From: Acidobacteriota bacterium
GTDB lineage: Bacteria > Acidobacteriota > Terriglobia > Terriglobales > Acidobacteriaceae
Direction: 5' to 3'
Assembly (NCBI GenBank): GCA_021798655.1
Contig: JAJZFE010000116.1
Coordinates: 1-12,388 of the forward strand
Length of the DNA: 12,388 nt
A program made the position numbers and the translations under genes. Position 1 is the stretch's first letter, and each line of letters opens with the position of its first letter. The notes beneath the pieces are model-generated. The model saw only the letters and a list, made by a program, of their open reading frames with translations, had not been told where the DNA came from and ran no database searches. Below are positions 1 to 7,042 of this stretch, piece by piece.

Positions 1-379
1 GCTTTGATTCTTCGTCATCACTGTTCCCTCAAAAAGTCGTTGCGTTGATTCCGGAGAGCGGTATCGAGCCATCTACGTGTCTGGCGTTCAACACCGATCT
101 CCTATGGCATTTATTTCGGGATGAACTTTGAACCTGTTTGACATGTGTTGTCAAGTGTTAGCTTGATTTTCGCAATCAGCGAAGCTGTGACAGCACAACA
201 GGCGCTGCCGTTTCGCTTCCGAAACCAGACTCCTTCCGGTTCGAGTGAGTGCGCACTGCAGCTCTCTGCGCGCTCACAGGCTCGTGACGCAGCCCCGCGG
301 TGCCGCCCGCATAGTCAACTCCGCGCGCTACGTAAACTTTCCAAAACTTCCCGCATCTAACGCTATAGAGGTTTTTACG
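1..379. other. Leader region without a convincing gene
   Basis: This stretch is clearly lower in GC than the genes that follow. A frame open from the left edge (positions 3-131) runs to a stop and could in principle be the tail of an upstream gene. Its third codon positions are not GC-rich as in the real genes here, and I recognise nothing in its 42 residues. Other frames close quickly. The region holds a TTGACA-type palindrome (138-154) and otherwise probably serves as promoter and 5' leader for the secreted protein that starts at 380. Confidence 0.5.
138..154. promoter_or_regulatory. Palindrome TTGACA-N5-TGTCAA, candidate operator or -35 region
   Basis: The arms TTGACA (138-143) and TGTCAA (149-154) are perfect inverted repeats around five bases. 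The left arm equals the consensus -35 hexamer, but I see no good -10 hexamer 16-18 bases downstream. A symmetric protein-binding site is therefore as likely as a sigma-70 promoter. It lies about 225 bases upstream of the secreted FecR-like gene, a long leader if it drives that gene. Function is inferred from position only. Confidence 0.3.
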
Positions 380-1612
380 ATGCCACGGCTCACGTACCTT
401 CTCCCTCTTGCCCTGGCCACTCTTTCCGCCGTAGCTCTACAGGCCCAGACGGAACCAGCCGGTCAGACCACTTCTCCCACGCAGCCGCCAGCGCCCATCG
501 TGCGCGGCACGACTGCAGGTACCTCCGCAGGCACCGCACCCGACCTTGCACCGCCGCCCGGCGATCAGGAACATCCGGCCACAACTCCCGGCACGCTCTA
601 TCAGGGCAACTACATGGCCGAGCTCGCCGCCGGTCAAACCCTGACTGCGACCAAGGGTATTGCCAACGCCGAGCCTATCCCGGGCATCTTCCTCCGCGTG
701 GCCCACCGCGGCTCTGTCCAGGAGGTCTCCACCTCGCCCCAGCGCACGGAGTTCCGCGTCGTCCACGGCATCGCCAACGTCAGCGTCAATCATCCTGAGA
801 AGGACATGCTGATCCTCGTCGATCTGCCCGGCGGCCAGGTGCAGTTGCTCAAGAACGGCCTCTACACCTTCAACGCCGGCACGGACGTCGCCCGCACGCT
901 CGCCGGCGAGGCCAAAGCCTTCGGCGCGGGTGCTTCCGCCTCCGCCAAACCGACCATGATCAAGGAGAATCACGCCGTCCTCTTTCCGCCCGCGACGACA
1001 ACCGTCGCCAAGCTGAAGGAGCACGAGTTCGATCCCCCGCAGGTGGGCCGCGACTTCATCCCGGAACCGCTGGATGAGCAGGAGAACGACGGCTCCTACA
1101 ACGCGCAGGATGGGTCCACCGGCAGCTTTGGGAATGGCTACGGAGTCGCCGGCGGATCAGGCTTCTACGGTGGAGGCCTCTACGACCCGTACTACGCCTG
1201 GGGCGGCATGTGGAACCCCTTCTGGGACGGCTTCTACGGAGGCTACGGGCTGGGTCTCGGCTTCGGCTATGGCTATCCGTTCGGCTACGGTGGCTTTGGC
1301 TACGGCGGCTTCGGCTATGGTGGCTACGGCTACGGGGGCTACGGGGGCTACGGCGGCCGCTATGGCTACGGCGGGCGCTACGGTGAAGGCGGCTATAACA
1401 ACGGCCACTTCGCAGGCGGTCGCCCTGGCGGCGGTCCCACACCCGGAGGCGCTGGCGGCTTTCGTGGCGGCGGCGGTGGTGGCTTCCACGGCGGTGGGGG
1501 CGGCGGCTTCCACGGTGGCGGCGGCGGCGGCTTTGGAGGCGGCGGAGGGGGTGGCTTCCACGGCGGCGGCGGAGGTGGTGGTGGTGGTGGCGGCGGAGGC
1601 GGTCACCGCTAG
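380..1612 (+). CDS. Secreted protein with FecR-like middle and Gly/Tyr-rich repeat tail
   Basis: The 410-residue product starts with a signal peptide (about residues 1-23, MPRL then a Leu/Ala core ending ALQAQ), so it is exported. I chose ATG 380 because GAGG lies at 367-370, nine bases upstream, and the signal peptide begins there; the frame is open further upstream but gives no plausible N-terminus. Residues 24-75 are Pro/Thr-rich. Residues about 78-215 resemble a FecR-type beta domain (DLPGGQVQLLKNGLYTF, then GEAKAF near 176-181); this assignment is tentative. From about residue 253 the chain becomes a GYGGFGYGG-type segment. From residue 361 it has five 8-residue units of Phe/His plus six glycines, a polyglycine run and a final His-Arg. 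No transmembrane segment follows the signal peptide. It may be a cell-surface or matrix protein. FecR anti-sigma regulators lack such tails, so a regulatory role is doubtful. A stem-loop at 1643-1672 follows the stop. Confidence 0.8.
   Translation: MPRLTYLLPLALATLSAVALQAQTEPAGQTTSPTQPPAPIVRGTTAGTSAGTAPDLAPPPGDQEHPATTPGTLYQGNYMAELAAGQTLTATKGIANAEPIPGIFLRVAHRGSVQEVSTSPQRTEFRVVHGIANVSVNHPEKDMLILVDLPGGQVQLLKNGLYTFNAGTDVARTLAGEAKAFGAGASASAKPTMIKENHAVLFPPATTTVAKLKEHEFDPPQVGRDFIPEPLDEQENDGSYNAQDGSTGSFGNGYGVAGGSGFYGGGLYDPYYAWGGMWNPFWDGFYGGYGLGLGFGYGYPFGYGGFGYGGFGYGGYGYGGYGGYGGRYGYGGRYGEGGYNNGHFAGGRPGGGPTPGGAGGFRGGGGGGFHGGGGGGFHGGGGGGFGGGGGGGFHGGGGGGGGGGGGGGHR
1460..1579 (+). repeat. Five in-frame 24-base repeats coding F(H/R/G)GGGGGG
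   Basis: Phenylalanine codons recur exactly every 24 bases at 1460, 1484, 1508, 1532 and 1556. Each begins an 8-residue unit of Phe, then Arg, His or Gly, then six glycines. Glycine codons are varied (GGC, GGT, GGG, GGA), so the repeats are not recent perfect copies. A polyglycine run continues to the stop. The period keeps the reading frame, so unit number can vary between strains without breaking the protein. Confidence 0.85.
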
Positions 1613-1642
1613 TCACCAGAGCAAACGTAGACTGTCCAATCC

Positions 1643-1672
1643 CGACGACCTCTGCACCCGCAGAGGTCGTCG
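1643..1672 (+). terminator. Perfect 13-bp stem-loop, probable terminator without U-tract
   Basis: The left arm (1643-1655) and right arm (1660-1672) are perfect complements around the tetraloop ACCC, starting 30 bases after the stop of the secreted protein. No T-run follows. It may be a weak or factor-assisted terminator, or a stabilising 3' hairpin. It separates the secreted-protein gene from nadD. Confidence 0.6.
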
Positions 1673-1702
1673 AGCTTCACGGCAGCAACGAACCCAGCGG
1701 GC

Positions 1703-1751
1703 AACTCACAACTGAGAACTGAGAACTCACAACCCACAACCGGGAACTCGA
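1703..1751. repeat. Seven-unit heptanucleotide tandem repeat (AACTSAS type)
   Basis: Successive 7-base units read AACTCAC, AACTGAG, AACTGAG, AACTCAC, AACCCAC, AACCGGG and AACTCGA. All share AAC at the unit start, and the last two have decayed. The array ends 11 bases before the nadD start codon, so it occupies the region where the nadD leader and ribosome-binding site should be. Confidence 0.75.
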
Positions 1752-1762
1752 TAGAATCGCCT

Positions 1763-2380
1763 ATGCGTCTCGGCTACTTCGGCGGCACCTTCGACCCACC
1801 GCACCTCGGCCATCTCGCCGTCGCCTGCGCCGCTGCCAGCCGGTTCGCTCTGGACCGCGTTCTGCTCGTCCCTACAGCTCGGCAACCGCTCAAGCCCCGC
1901 GCACCACTCGCGTCCTACAGCGATCGCCTCGCCATGGTCTCCCTGCTCTGTCAGCAGGACGCGCGCCTCGTAGCATCCAGCCTCGAAGCCCCCACCGAGC
2001 CACCGACGCCCAACTACACCATCGACACCTTGCACCGCGTCCAAGCCGCAGAGCCGAATGCCCGGCTCTTCGTCATCGTCGGTGCGGATGCCTTCAGCGA
2101 GCTGCCCCGCTGGCGTGCCCCGGGCGAACTCCTCCAGCTCGCCGACTGGATCGTGCTCACTCGACCCGCTCAGCCGGCCGGCAGCACCACGCCGCCGCCG
2201 ATGCCGCCGCTTACCGACGAGCAACGCGCCCACGTGCATCCGCTCACGGACTTCGACCATCCCGCCTCCGCGACCGCCATCCGAGCCGCACTCGGTGCCG
2301 GCCAGGACTGCAGCCACCTGCTCTCCCCCTCGGTGCTCGACTACATCCGCAAGCATCATCTCTACCAGCCACCGGTGTAG
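1763..2380 (+). CDS. nadD: Nicotinate-nucleotide adenylyltransferase NadD
   Basis: This cytoplasmic enzyme joins nicotinate mononucleotide and ATP to make deamido-NAD, the central step of NAD synthesis. The 205-residue length is typical. Nucleotidyltransferase motifs are visible: GGTFDPPHLGH at residues 7-17 (the HxGH signature), VGADAFSELPRW near 107-118, and SATAIR near 170-175 (equivalent to the family's SSTxIR). The C-terminus ends YIRKHHLY, as is usual. The family's PPHK-like segment reads QPLK here, so its histidine is replaced. ATG 1763 fits the family N-terminus exactly, but no Shine-Dalgarno sequence is evident; a heptamer repeat occupies the leader. rsfS follows after 87 bases on the same strand, the common nadD-ybeB order, and the two are likely cotranscribed. 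Confidence 0.95.
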   Translation: MRLGYFGGTFDPPHLGHLAVACAAASRFALDRVLLVPTARQPLKPRAPLASYSDRLAMVSLLCQQDARLVASSLEAPTEPPTPNYTIDTLHRVQAAEPNARLFVIVGADAFSELPRWRAPGELLQLADWIVLTRPAQPAGSTTPPPMPPLTDEQRAHVHPLTDFDHPASATAIRAALGAGQDCSHLLSPSVLDYIRKHHLYQPPV

Positions 2381-2467
2381 CTCTCTCCAGCCAGCATTTC
2401 CATGCAGCAAACGTGGCTCGTCTACCCGAATGAGCTACGATAGAAGTTGCATTTTGCAAGGAGTTTC

Positions 2468-3127
2468 ATGCCCACCAAAGCCACGGCCGACAAGCGCACA
2501 CTTACCCGGCAGCTGCTCGCCACCGCCGCAGCCGCCTGCGACGACAAGAAGGGCGAAGACATTCGCATCCTCGCGCTCGACCCCGCCGACACCGGCCTGG
2601 GCGACTATCTGCTCATCTGCACCGGCAACAGCGACCGCCAGAACACCGCCATCACCGACGAGATCGAGCTGCGCCTCAAGCGCGAGTTCGGCACCTATCC
2701 CGCCTCGGTCGAAGGCCGCCGCCAGGGTGAGTGGATCCTGATGGACTACTTCGACTTCGTCGTCCACGTCTTCACGGCGGAGAAGCGCGCCTTCTACGGC
2801 CTCGAGCGGCTGCGCAAGACCGCCACCTCGGTCACCGTCGCCGAACTCAACGACGAGATCAAGGCCGCCATCACCGCCACCCGCAAGAAGGCGACAAGCA
2901 CGGCAGTGACAACCAAGGCCACGAAGAGCAAGACCACAAACAGCAAAGCCAGCACGGGCAGGACCGCACCCGTCAAGGCCAAGACGGCCGGTACAAGTGT
3001 CGCGAAAAAGGCTGCAGCGAAGAAGACTGCGGCAAAGAAGACTCTCGTAAAGTCGCCCTCTGCCAAGAAGGCGATCAAGGCTGCGGTGGCCAGCAAGAAG
3101 GCGGTCAAGAAGTCGCCAAAGAAATAG
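2468..3127 (+). CDS. rsfS: Ribosome silencing factor RsfS with long lysine-rich tail
   Basis: RsfS (YbeB, DUF143) binds ribosomal protein uL14 on the large subunit and blocks subunit joining when nutrients are scarce. Residues about 15-118 form the domain: ILALDPADTGLGDYLLICTG (34-53), then SVEGRRQGEWILMDYFDFVVHVF (80-102) and AFYGLERL (108-115). ATG 2468 is chosen because AAGGAG (2458-2463) lies just upstream; a TTG at 2447 in the same frame has no such site. The protein is 219 residues, while the family is usually about 105-130. Residues 139-219 form an extra tail of Lys, Ala, Thr and Ser with 24 lysines and no acidic residue, including AAAKKTAAKK and SPSAKK, like histone H1 tails. The tail is in frame and ends at a strong terminator, so it is not a frameshift product. 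It is probably disordered and may bind RNA or DNA. Confidence 0.93.
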   Translation: MPTKATADKRTLTRQLLATAAAACDDKKGEDIRILALDPADTGLGDYLLICTGNSDRQNTAITDEIELRLKREFGTYPASVEGRRQGEWILMDYFDFVVHVFTAEKRAFYGLERLRKTATSVTVAELNDEIKAAITATRKKATSTAVTTKATKSKTTNSKASTGRTAPVKAKTAGTSVAKKAAAKKTAAKKTLVKSPSAKKAIKAAVASKKAVKKSPKK

Positions 3128-3184
3128 CGTTGGTTTGTTGCCGTACTCAGACAAGCCGGGTTGTGATCCTGGCACAAACACAAG

Positions 3185-3225
3185 AAGGACGGCGGAGAGG
3201 GTCACTCTCCGCCGTCCTTTTGTTT
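3185..3225 (+). terminator. Rho-independent terminator between convergent rsfS and receptor gene
   Basis: A perfect 15-bp stem (3185-3199 with 3205-3219) encloses the loop GGTCA and is followed by CCTTTTGTTTT. It begins 57 bases after the rsfS stop. The receptor gene converges from the other side with its stop at 3237. On the minus strand the stem is followed only by a mixed CTTCTTGTGTTTG run, so it may work in both directions but more weakly there. Confidence 0.9.
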
Positions 3226-3236
3226 TAGTGTTTCGA

Positions 3237-6200
3237 TTAGAACTGCAGCATCAGCTGGAACTCCGTCGTACGCGGACCACCCTGATCGAATGTGCCCGAG
3301 TTGCGGCTCACGCGCAGGTTGTTCGCCTCCGACATTTGGTTCGAGCTGTTCACATAGCCGAGCGGACCTGCGTCATTCGTATTCAGCAAGGTACCGCTTT
3401 GCACGCCGTAGTTGCTCATGTTGAAGACGTTGTACATGGCCACACCCGGGTTCAGGCTCATCCCGCGGCGCAGGAAACCAAGCTTGATCGGATAGTGCGC
3501 GTTGAAGTCGAAGCTGCGGAACATCGGGTTGCTCATCGGGTGGTTCTCCGGCTGGAGAGCAATCGCTTGCTGAACACCGTTCAGCTGGATCATCTCCGAC
3601 TGGGTGAACAGGCCCGCACTCACCAGAGCCGCACCAGCAGGAGTCAACGTGCCGGCATGGGTTGAGTTGTAGCTGTTGATCAGCTGGTTCAGACCCGCAC
3701 CCTTGATCTGGTGCATGTAAGCACCAGGGTTCGTGCCCGGAATCAGATCAGCCGTAGTACCGTCACCGTTCACGTCCGTCTGGAAGATCTGCCCCGTGCT
3801 GCCCGACGTGGCATCCAGCGTCAGCGAGGTGGCAGGAGCGGAGAAGAAGTGACCGATGAAGCCGACCTGCAGCCCGTACTTCATGCCCAGGTTGCCGCCG
3901 AAGCTCAGCTCGTTGGTGTGATCCAGCGGGCTGCGACCCATGCTGCCGTTCGGATCGTCGTTGTTGAACGGACGCGCTCCGCCGAAGAACTGGTCAGCAG
4001 GATTGGTGCCCGAGGTTGAAGTTACAATCCGCGACAGGCTGTACGAGATCTGTACATTGCTGCTCTCGATGCCCGGCATCGGGTGCGCCTTGTCTTCCTG
4101 CAGAACGACCTGTAGGGCATCGTAGCCGGAACGGCCCTGCGGCAGGATGAACAAACCTTCGCCGACGTTCGCATTCGTACCTGCAAATGCTGCACCCGTC
4201 GCAATGGTATAGCCGGAAGCCGAAGCTGACTGGCCGCCAAGATACACCGCGCCGCTGTCCAAGCCGTGCTGTGCAAAGCTCTGGATCGTTGCACCATTCT
4301 GAATGGCGCAATCGATCGCAGCCGCGGTTGCCGCCTGCGGGCAGGTGGGGTAACCAGCATATTGTGTCTGTGCATTAGGCGCCAGCGTGGCGAGAATTGC
4401 ATTTTTTGCTGCAGTGGGGTTGAGCGTGCGTGCGGCACCGTCGTGGTTGACGTCGATCGAAAGCGGAGTCTTGATCGTTGAGTTGTGAACATAGTCAACG
4501 CTCAGAATGACGCCACGTGTGAACTCGTGCTGGATACCGCCGTTGAATTGAATGGAATACGGAGCCAGATAAGGTGCCGCATAGATGTTGTTTGCAAAGA
4601 GGCCGCCACCGGTACCGATGTAGCTGCTGTTCGGTGTGAGCGCATTCTTCACCTTGGCCTGGTAAGCGGCCTTGATCGCATTTAGCTCAGGCGCGGCGTG
4701 ATAGATGGACTCCGCCAGAATCGTGGCCACGGGCGTGCCGTCTGGCGCGCTGGTAACAGTCCCAAAACCCGGGAGCTGAATGCTGGTCGCGCCTGCGTTC
4801 GCAACGCCGTATGCAAAGTATGGCCCATTCGCCTGAATTTCTGGCGTGCGTGCGTTGCCGGTATTGTTGAAGACGTCGCTCTCGTAGTAGATACCGATGC
4901 CGCCACGGACCGAGGTCTTGTGGTTGCCAGGGCTGAAGACAAAGCCCAGCTGAGGTCCGAAGTCGCCGTAAGGCTGGTGTGTCGCCTTGCCGAGACCCTG
5001 CTGATACTGGTCAAACAGTGGCGTATTGCCCGTGCAACCCGTGAACTGCAGTGAGGTAGCCAGCGTGGAGCAGAGGGGCGTGGGAAGATCCTGGTTGGCG
5101 CGGTCGGTATCTACGCTCCAGCGCAGGCCAGCCGTCATCGTGAAGTAGGGAGCAATCTTCCAGGTATCGCCAATATAGCCGGCAAATCGCCAGCTGAAGT
5201 CACCGCCTCCAGGCAGACCGAAGCCCGGGCGCTCGGAGAAGTAACCGTTCCCATTGCCGATCACGTACTGAGCAGCCTGATAGCCTCTTACGGGGTCGTT
5301 GGGGCAAGGTGCGGCTCCTACCACGTCCGCACAGGGAACCTGATTGCTTGCAGTGGCCGAGAGTGCTGTATACAGGGACGGACCATAGAAGTCCGCAAAG
5401 CCACCATTCAGCAGGCGATTCATCTCGCCGCCAAACTTGATGCTGTGCGAACCGCGTGTGTACGTACCGTCATAGCGCAACTGCTTGTCCGACTGGAATG
5501 TGCCCTGCGGAGCCAGGAAGTTGGGGCCGGCGTTCAAATCGCCCGCCAACGTGATCTGGTTGTTGGGGCCGGTCGAGGGGTTGTAGATAGAGCTACCCAA
5601 CCCTGCCGTGCCATCCACCAGCAGGTTATGGAACTTCTCGTAGCCAAACCGCACAGAGTGCGTGAAGCGACCCGAGTCCATATCTACGCCGCCGACAATG
5701 GCGGGTACGTTGTCGCGGTTCTGGTAAACCTGGTACGGACCGTAGCCGAACGTCGCATCGTCAGAGTTCACGCTGTACGTGCCGCGGACAAACATGCGGA
5801 TATTGTGCGGGGCGTTATAGTCCAAACGCGCCGTTGAGTAGGTGTCGTGGAACGGTGCCGGCGTGTAGGGGAACTGCGTCTCGATTGCCTGGAAGAGAGG
5901 ATTTGCGCCTGCGGCGACATCGTCTTCCGACTGCTTGATGCGCTCAAGGCCGCCAAAGAAGAACAGCTTGTCCTTGATGATCGGACCGCCCACGTAGCCA
6001 CCAAACTGGTTGCGCTGGAACGGAGCCTGCAACGCCTGAACCGCCGCGAAACCCGTGCGGTAGTCCTGGAAGTTGTAGAACGCGTTTCCGTGAAACTGGT
6101 TGGTACCGGAGTTGGTCACCATCAGCACCTGGCCGGTCGAAGTTACCGAACCGGACACGTCCTGCGTCGAACGGTTCAACTGAAGCTCCCCAACAGCCCC

Positions 6201-6836
6201 GGTGGGCACGTTGAAGATCGTGGTGCCGACGGTCTCATCGGTAATGTCCTGACCATCGAGGATGATACGCGTCGTACGACCACCGATGCCGCTCACAGAG
6301 ATGGCGGAGTAGCCGGCCTTGGTCGGATCAAAGCTCATACCCGACTGCAGAATCACGCCCGGCTGAACCTGCGCGGCATCCAGAATGTTGCGGCCGTTGA
6401 TCGGCAGCGTCTGGATCTGCTCCTTGGATAGCACGCCCGAGACACCGATCTGGTCGGTGTTGATTTGAATCTGTCCGGCGTCAACCTCGACGGTCTCCGT
6501 CTGAGCGCCCAGCGTCAGCTTCTCCGTACCCGGAGTCACGGTGCCCGTCTTGATGACCGTCTTCACCACTTCGCGCTCGAAGTTCGGCGCAGTGATCGAC
6601 AACGTATAGCTGCCAGGAATGAGCGGGCCAATCGTGTAGTAGCCCTTCGAATCGGTCACAGCCGTCGACGTCGAACCGGTATCCGGGCTCGTCATCGTGA
6701 CGGTGGCACCCGGGATGCTGGCACCCGTCGGGTCGGTGATTGTGCCTTGAATCGCACCACCGTTCGTCGACACGGCCTGACCCAGCAGCGCGCTCGCGCA
6801 CAGGGTAAACAGGAGGAAGGTAAAGAGTTTCTTCAT
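3237..6836 (-). CDS. Oar-like TonB-dependent outer-membrane receptor (first)
   Basis: The 1199-residue outer-membrane protein is likely an energy-coupled importer driven by TonB-ExbBD; its substrate is unknown. Residues 1-20 are a signal peptide (MKKLFTFLLFTLCASALLGQ). Residues about 27-113 are a carboxypeptidase-regulatory-like beta-sandwich (GTITDPTGASIPGATV, then GYYTIGPLIPGSYTL). Residues about 135-245 are the plug, with LPINGRNILD, ILDGQDITDE and GQVLMVTNSGTNQFHGN. The remainder is the beta-barrel and closes with Phe, as outer-membrane barrels usually do. Cysteine pairs (VPCADVVGAAPCP, CPQAATAAAIDC) probably form disulfides in surface loops. DVNGDG and DVNHDG segments resemble calcium-binding loops. 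AGGAG at 6850-6854 is the likely ribosome site, but its 13-base spacing is long. A sigma-54 promoter match lies at 6899-6915. The gene sits reversed between rsfS and rlmH and has no linked SusD-like, TonB or enzyme gene here. Confidence 0.92.
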   Translation of the reverse strand: MKKLFTFLLFTLCASALLGQAVSTNGGAIQGTITDPTGASIPGATVTMTSPDTGSTSTAVTDSKGYYTIGPLIPGSYTLSITAPNFEREVVKTVIKTGTVTPGTEKLTLGAQTETVEVDAGQIQINTDQIGVSGVLSKEQIQTLPINGRNILDAAQVQPGVILQSGMSFDPTKAGYSAISVSGIGGRTTRIILDGQDITDETVGTTIFNVPTGAVGELQLNRSTQDVSGSVTSTGQVLMVTNSGTNQFHGNAFYNFQDYRTGFAAVQALQAPFQRNQFGGYVGGPIIKDKLFFFGGLERIKQSEDDVAAGANPLFQAIETQFPYTPAPFHDTYSTARLDYNAPHNIRMFVRGTYSVNSDDATFGYGPYQVYQNRDNVPAIVGGVDMDSGRFTHSVRFGYEKFHNLLVDGTAGLGSSIYNPSTGPNNQITLAGDLNAGPNFLAPQGTFQSDKQLRYDGTYTRGSHSIKFGGEMNRLLNGGFADFYGPSLYTALSATASNQVPCADVVGAAPCPNDPVRGYQAAQYVIGNGNGYFSERPGFGLPGGGDFSWRFAGYIGDTWKIAPYFTMTAGLRWSVDTDRANQDLPTPLCSTLATSLQFTGCTGNTPLFDQYQQGLGKATHQPYGDFGPQLGFVFSPGNHKTSVRGGIGIYYESDVFNNTGNARTPEIQANGPYFAYGVANAGATSIQLPGFGTVTSAPDGTPVATILAESIYHAAPELNAIKAAYQAKVKNALTPNSSYIGTGGGLFANNIYAAPYLAPYSIQFNGGIQHEFTRGVILSVDYVHNSTIKTPLSIDVNHDGAARTLNPTAAKNAILATLAPNAQTQYAGYPTCPQAATAAAIDCAIQNGATIQSFAQHGLDSGAVYLGGQSASASGYTIATGAAFAGTNANVGEGLFILPQGRSGYDALQVVLQEDKAHPMPGIESSNVQISYSLSRIVTSTSGTNPADQFFGGARPFNNDDPNGSMGRSPLDHTNELSFGGNLGMKYGLQVGFIGHFFSAPATSLTLDATSGSTGQIFQTDVNGDGTTADLIPGTNPGAYMHQIKGAGLNQLINSYNSTHAGTLTPAGAALVSAGLFTQSEMIQLNGVQQAIALQPENHPMSNPMFRSFDFNAHYPIKLGFLRRGMSLNPGVAMYNVFNMSNYGVQSGTLLNTNDAGPLGYVNSSNQMSEANNLRVSRNSGTFDQGGPRTTEFQLMLQF

Positions 6837-6898
6837 AAGCGGGGCAATTCTCCTAGAGAGCTTGGGAGTGCGGGGTTTTAGCGCTACGATTCAAGGTG

Positions 6899-6915
6899 AG
6901 CAGGTTGCGTGCCAA
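6899..6915 (-). promoter_or_regulatory. Sigma-54 (-24/-12) promoter for the first receptor
   Basis: Read on the minus strand the site is TTGGCACGCAACCTGCT. The sigma-54 consensus is YTGGCACG-N4-TTGCW. Only one core base differs (C for the first T of TTGC), and the invariant GG and GC are separated by exactly ten bases. Transcription would start near 6888, giving a leader of about 51 bases that contains the AGGAG at 6850-6854. The orientation matches the receptor gene. This class of promoter needs an enhancer-binding ATPase activator. Confidence 0.75.
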
Positions 6916-6954
6916 AGTGTCAGATTGCAGGAATGACTCGGTTTATCTCGTTCA

Positions 6955-6991
6955 ACGTATTACAGGATTCGCCTAATATATAAAAATACGT
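6955..6991. promoter_or_regulatory. Inverted repeat ACGTATT-N23-AATACGT, candidate activator or operator site
   Basis: Perfect 7-base arms (6955-6961 and 6985-6991) flank a 23-base spacer. The centre lies about 73 bases upstream of the -12 element of the sigma-54 match and about 70 bases before the rlmH start. The interior is AT-rich (TAATATATAAAA) and could also hold an rlmH -10 element, for example TAATAT at 6974-6979 with a poor -35 at 6951-6956. A regulatory role is inferred only from symmetry and position. Confidence 0.35.
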
Positions 6992-7042
6992 AGAAAATAT
7001 CTGCGAATGTGCAGAATATGGTTCCTGGGAGCTGCCACCGCT

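Noticed and set aside
3..131. Open frame from the left edge as the end of an upstream gene
   Set aside because: Third positions are not GC-rich and no family is recognisable in 42 residues; it cannot be supported from this window alone.
1056..1616. Arg/Ser/His-rich and Ala-rich frames overlapping the glycine-rich gene
   Set aside because: They are other-frame readings of the GGN repeat region (GGC read as GCG, CGG or complements). The glycine frame has the signal peptide and ribosome site.
7000..7015. Small dyad TCTGC-N6-GCAGA before rlmH
   Set aside because: Arms of only five bases; such repeats are frequent by chance. Not listed as a feature.
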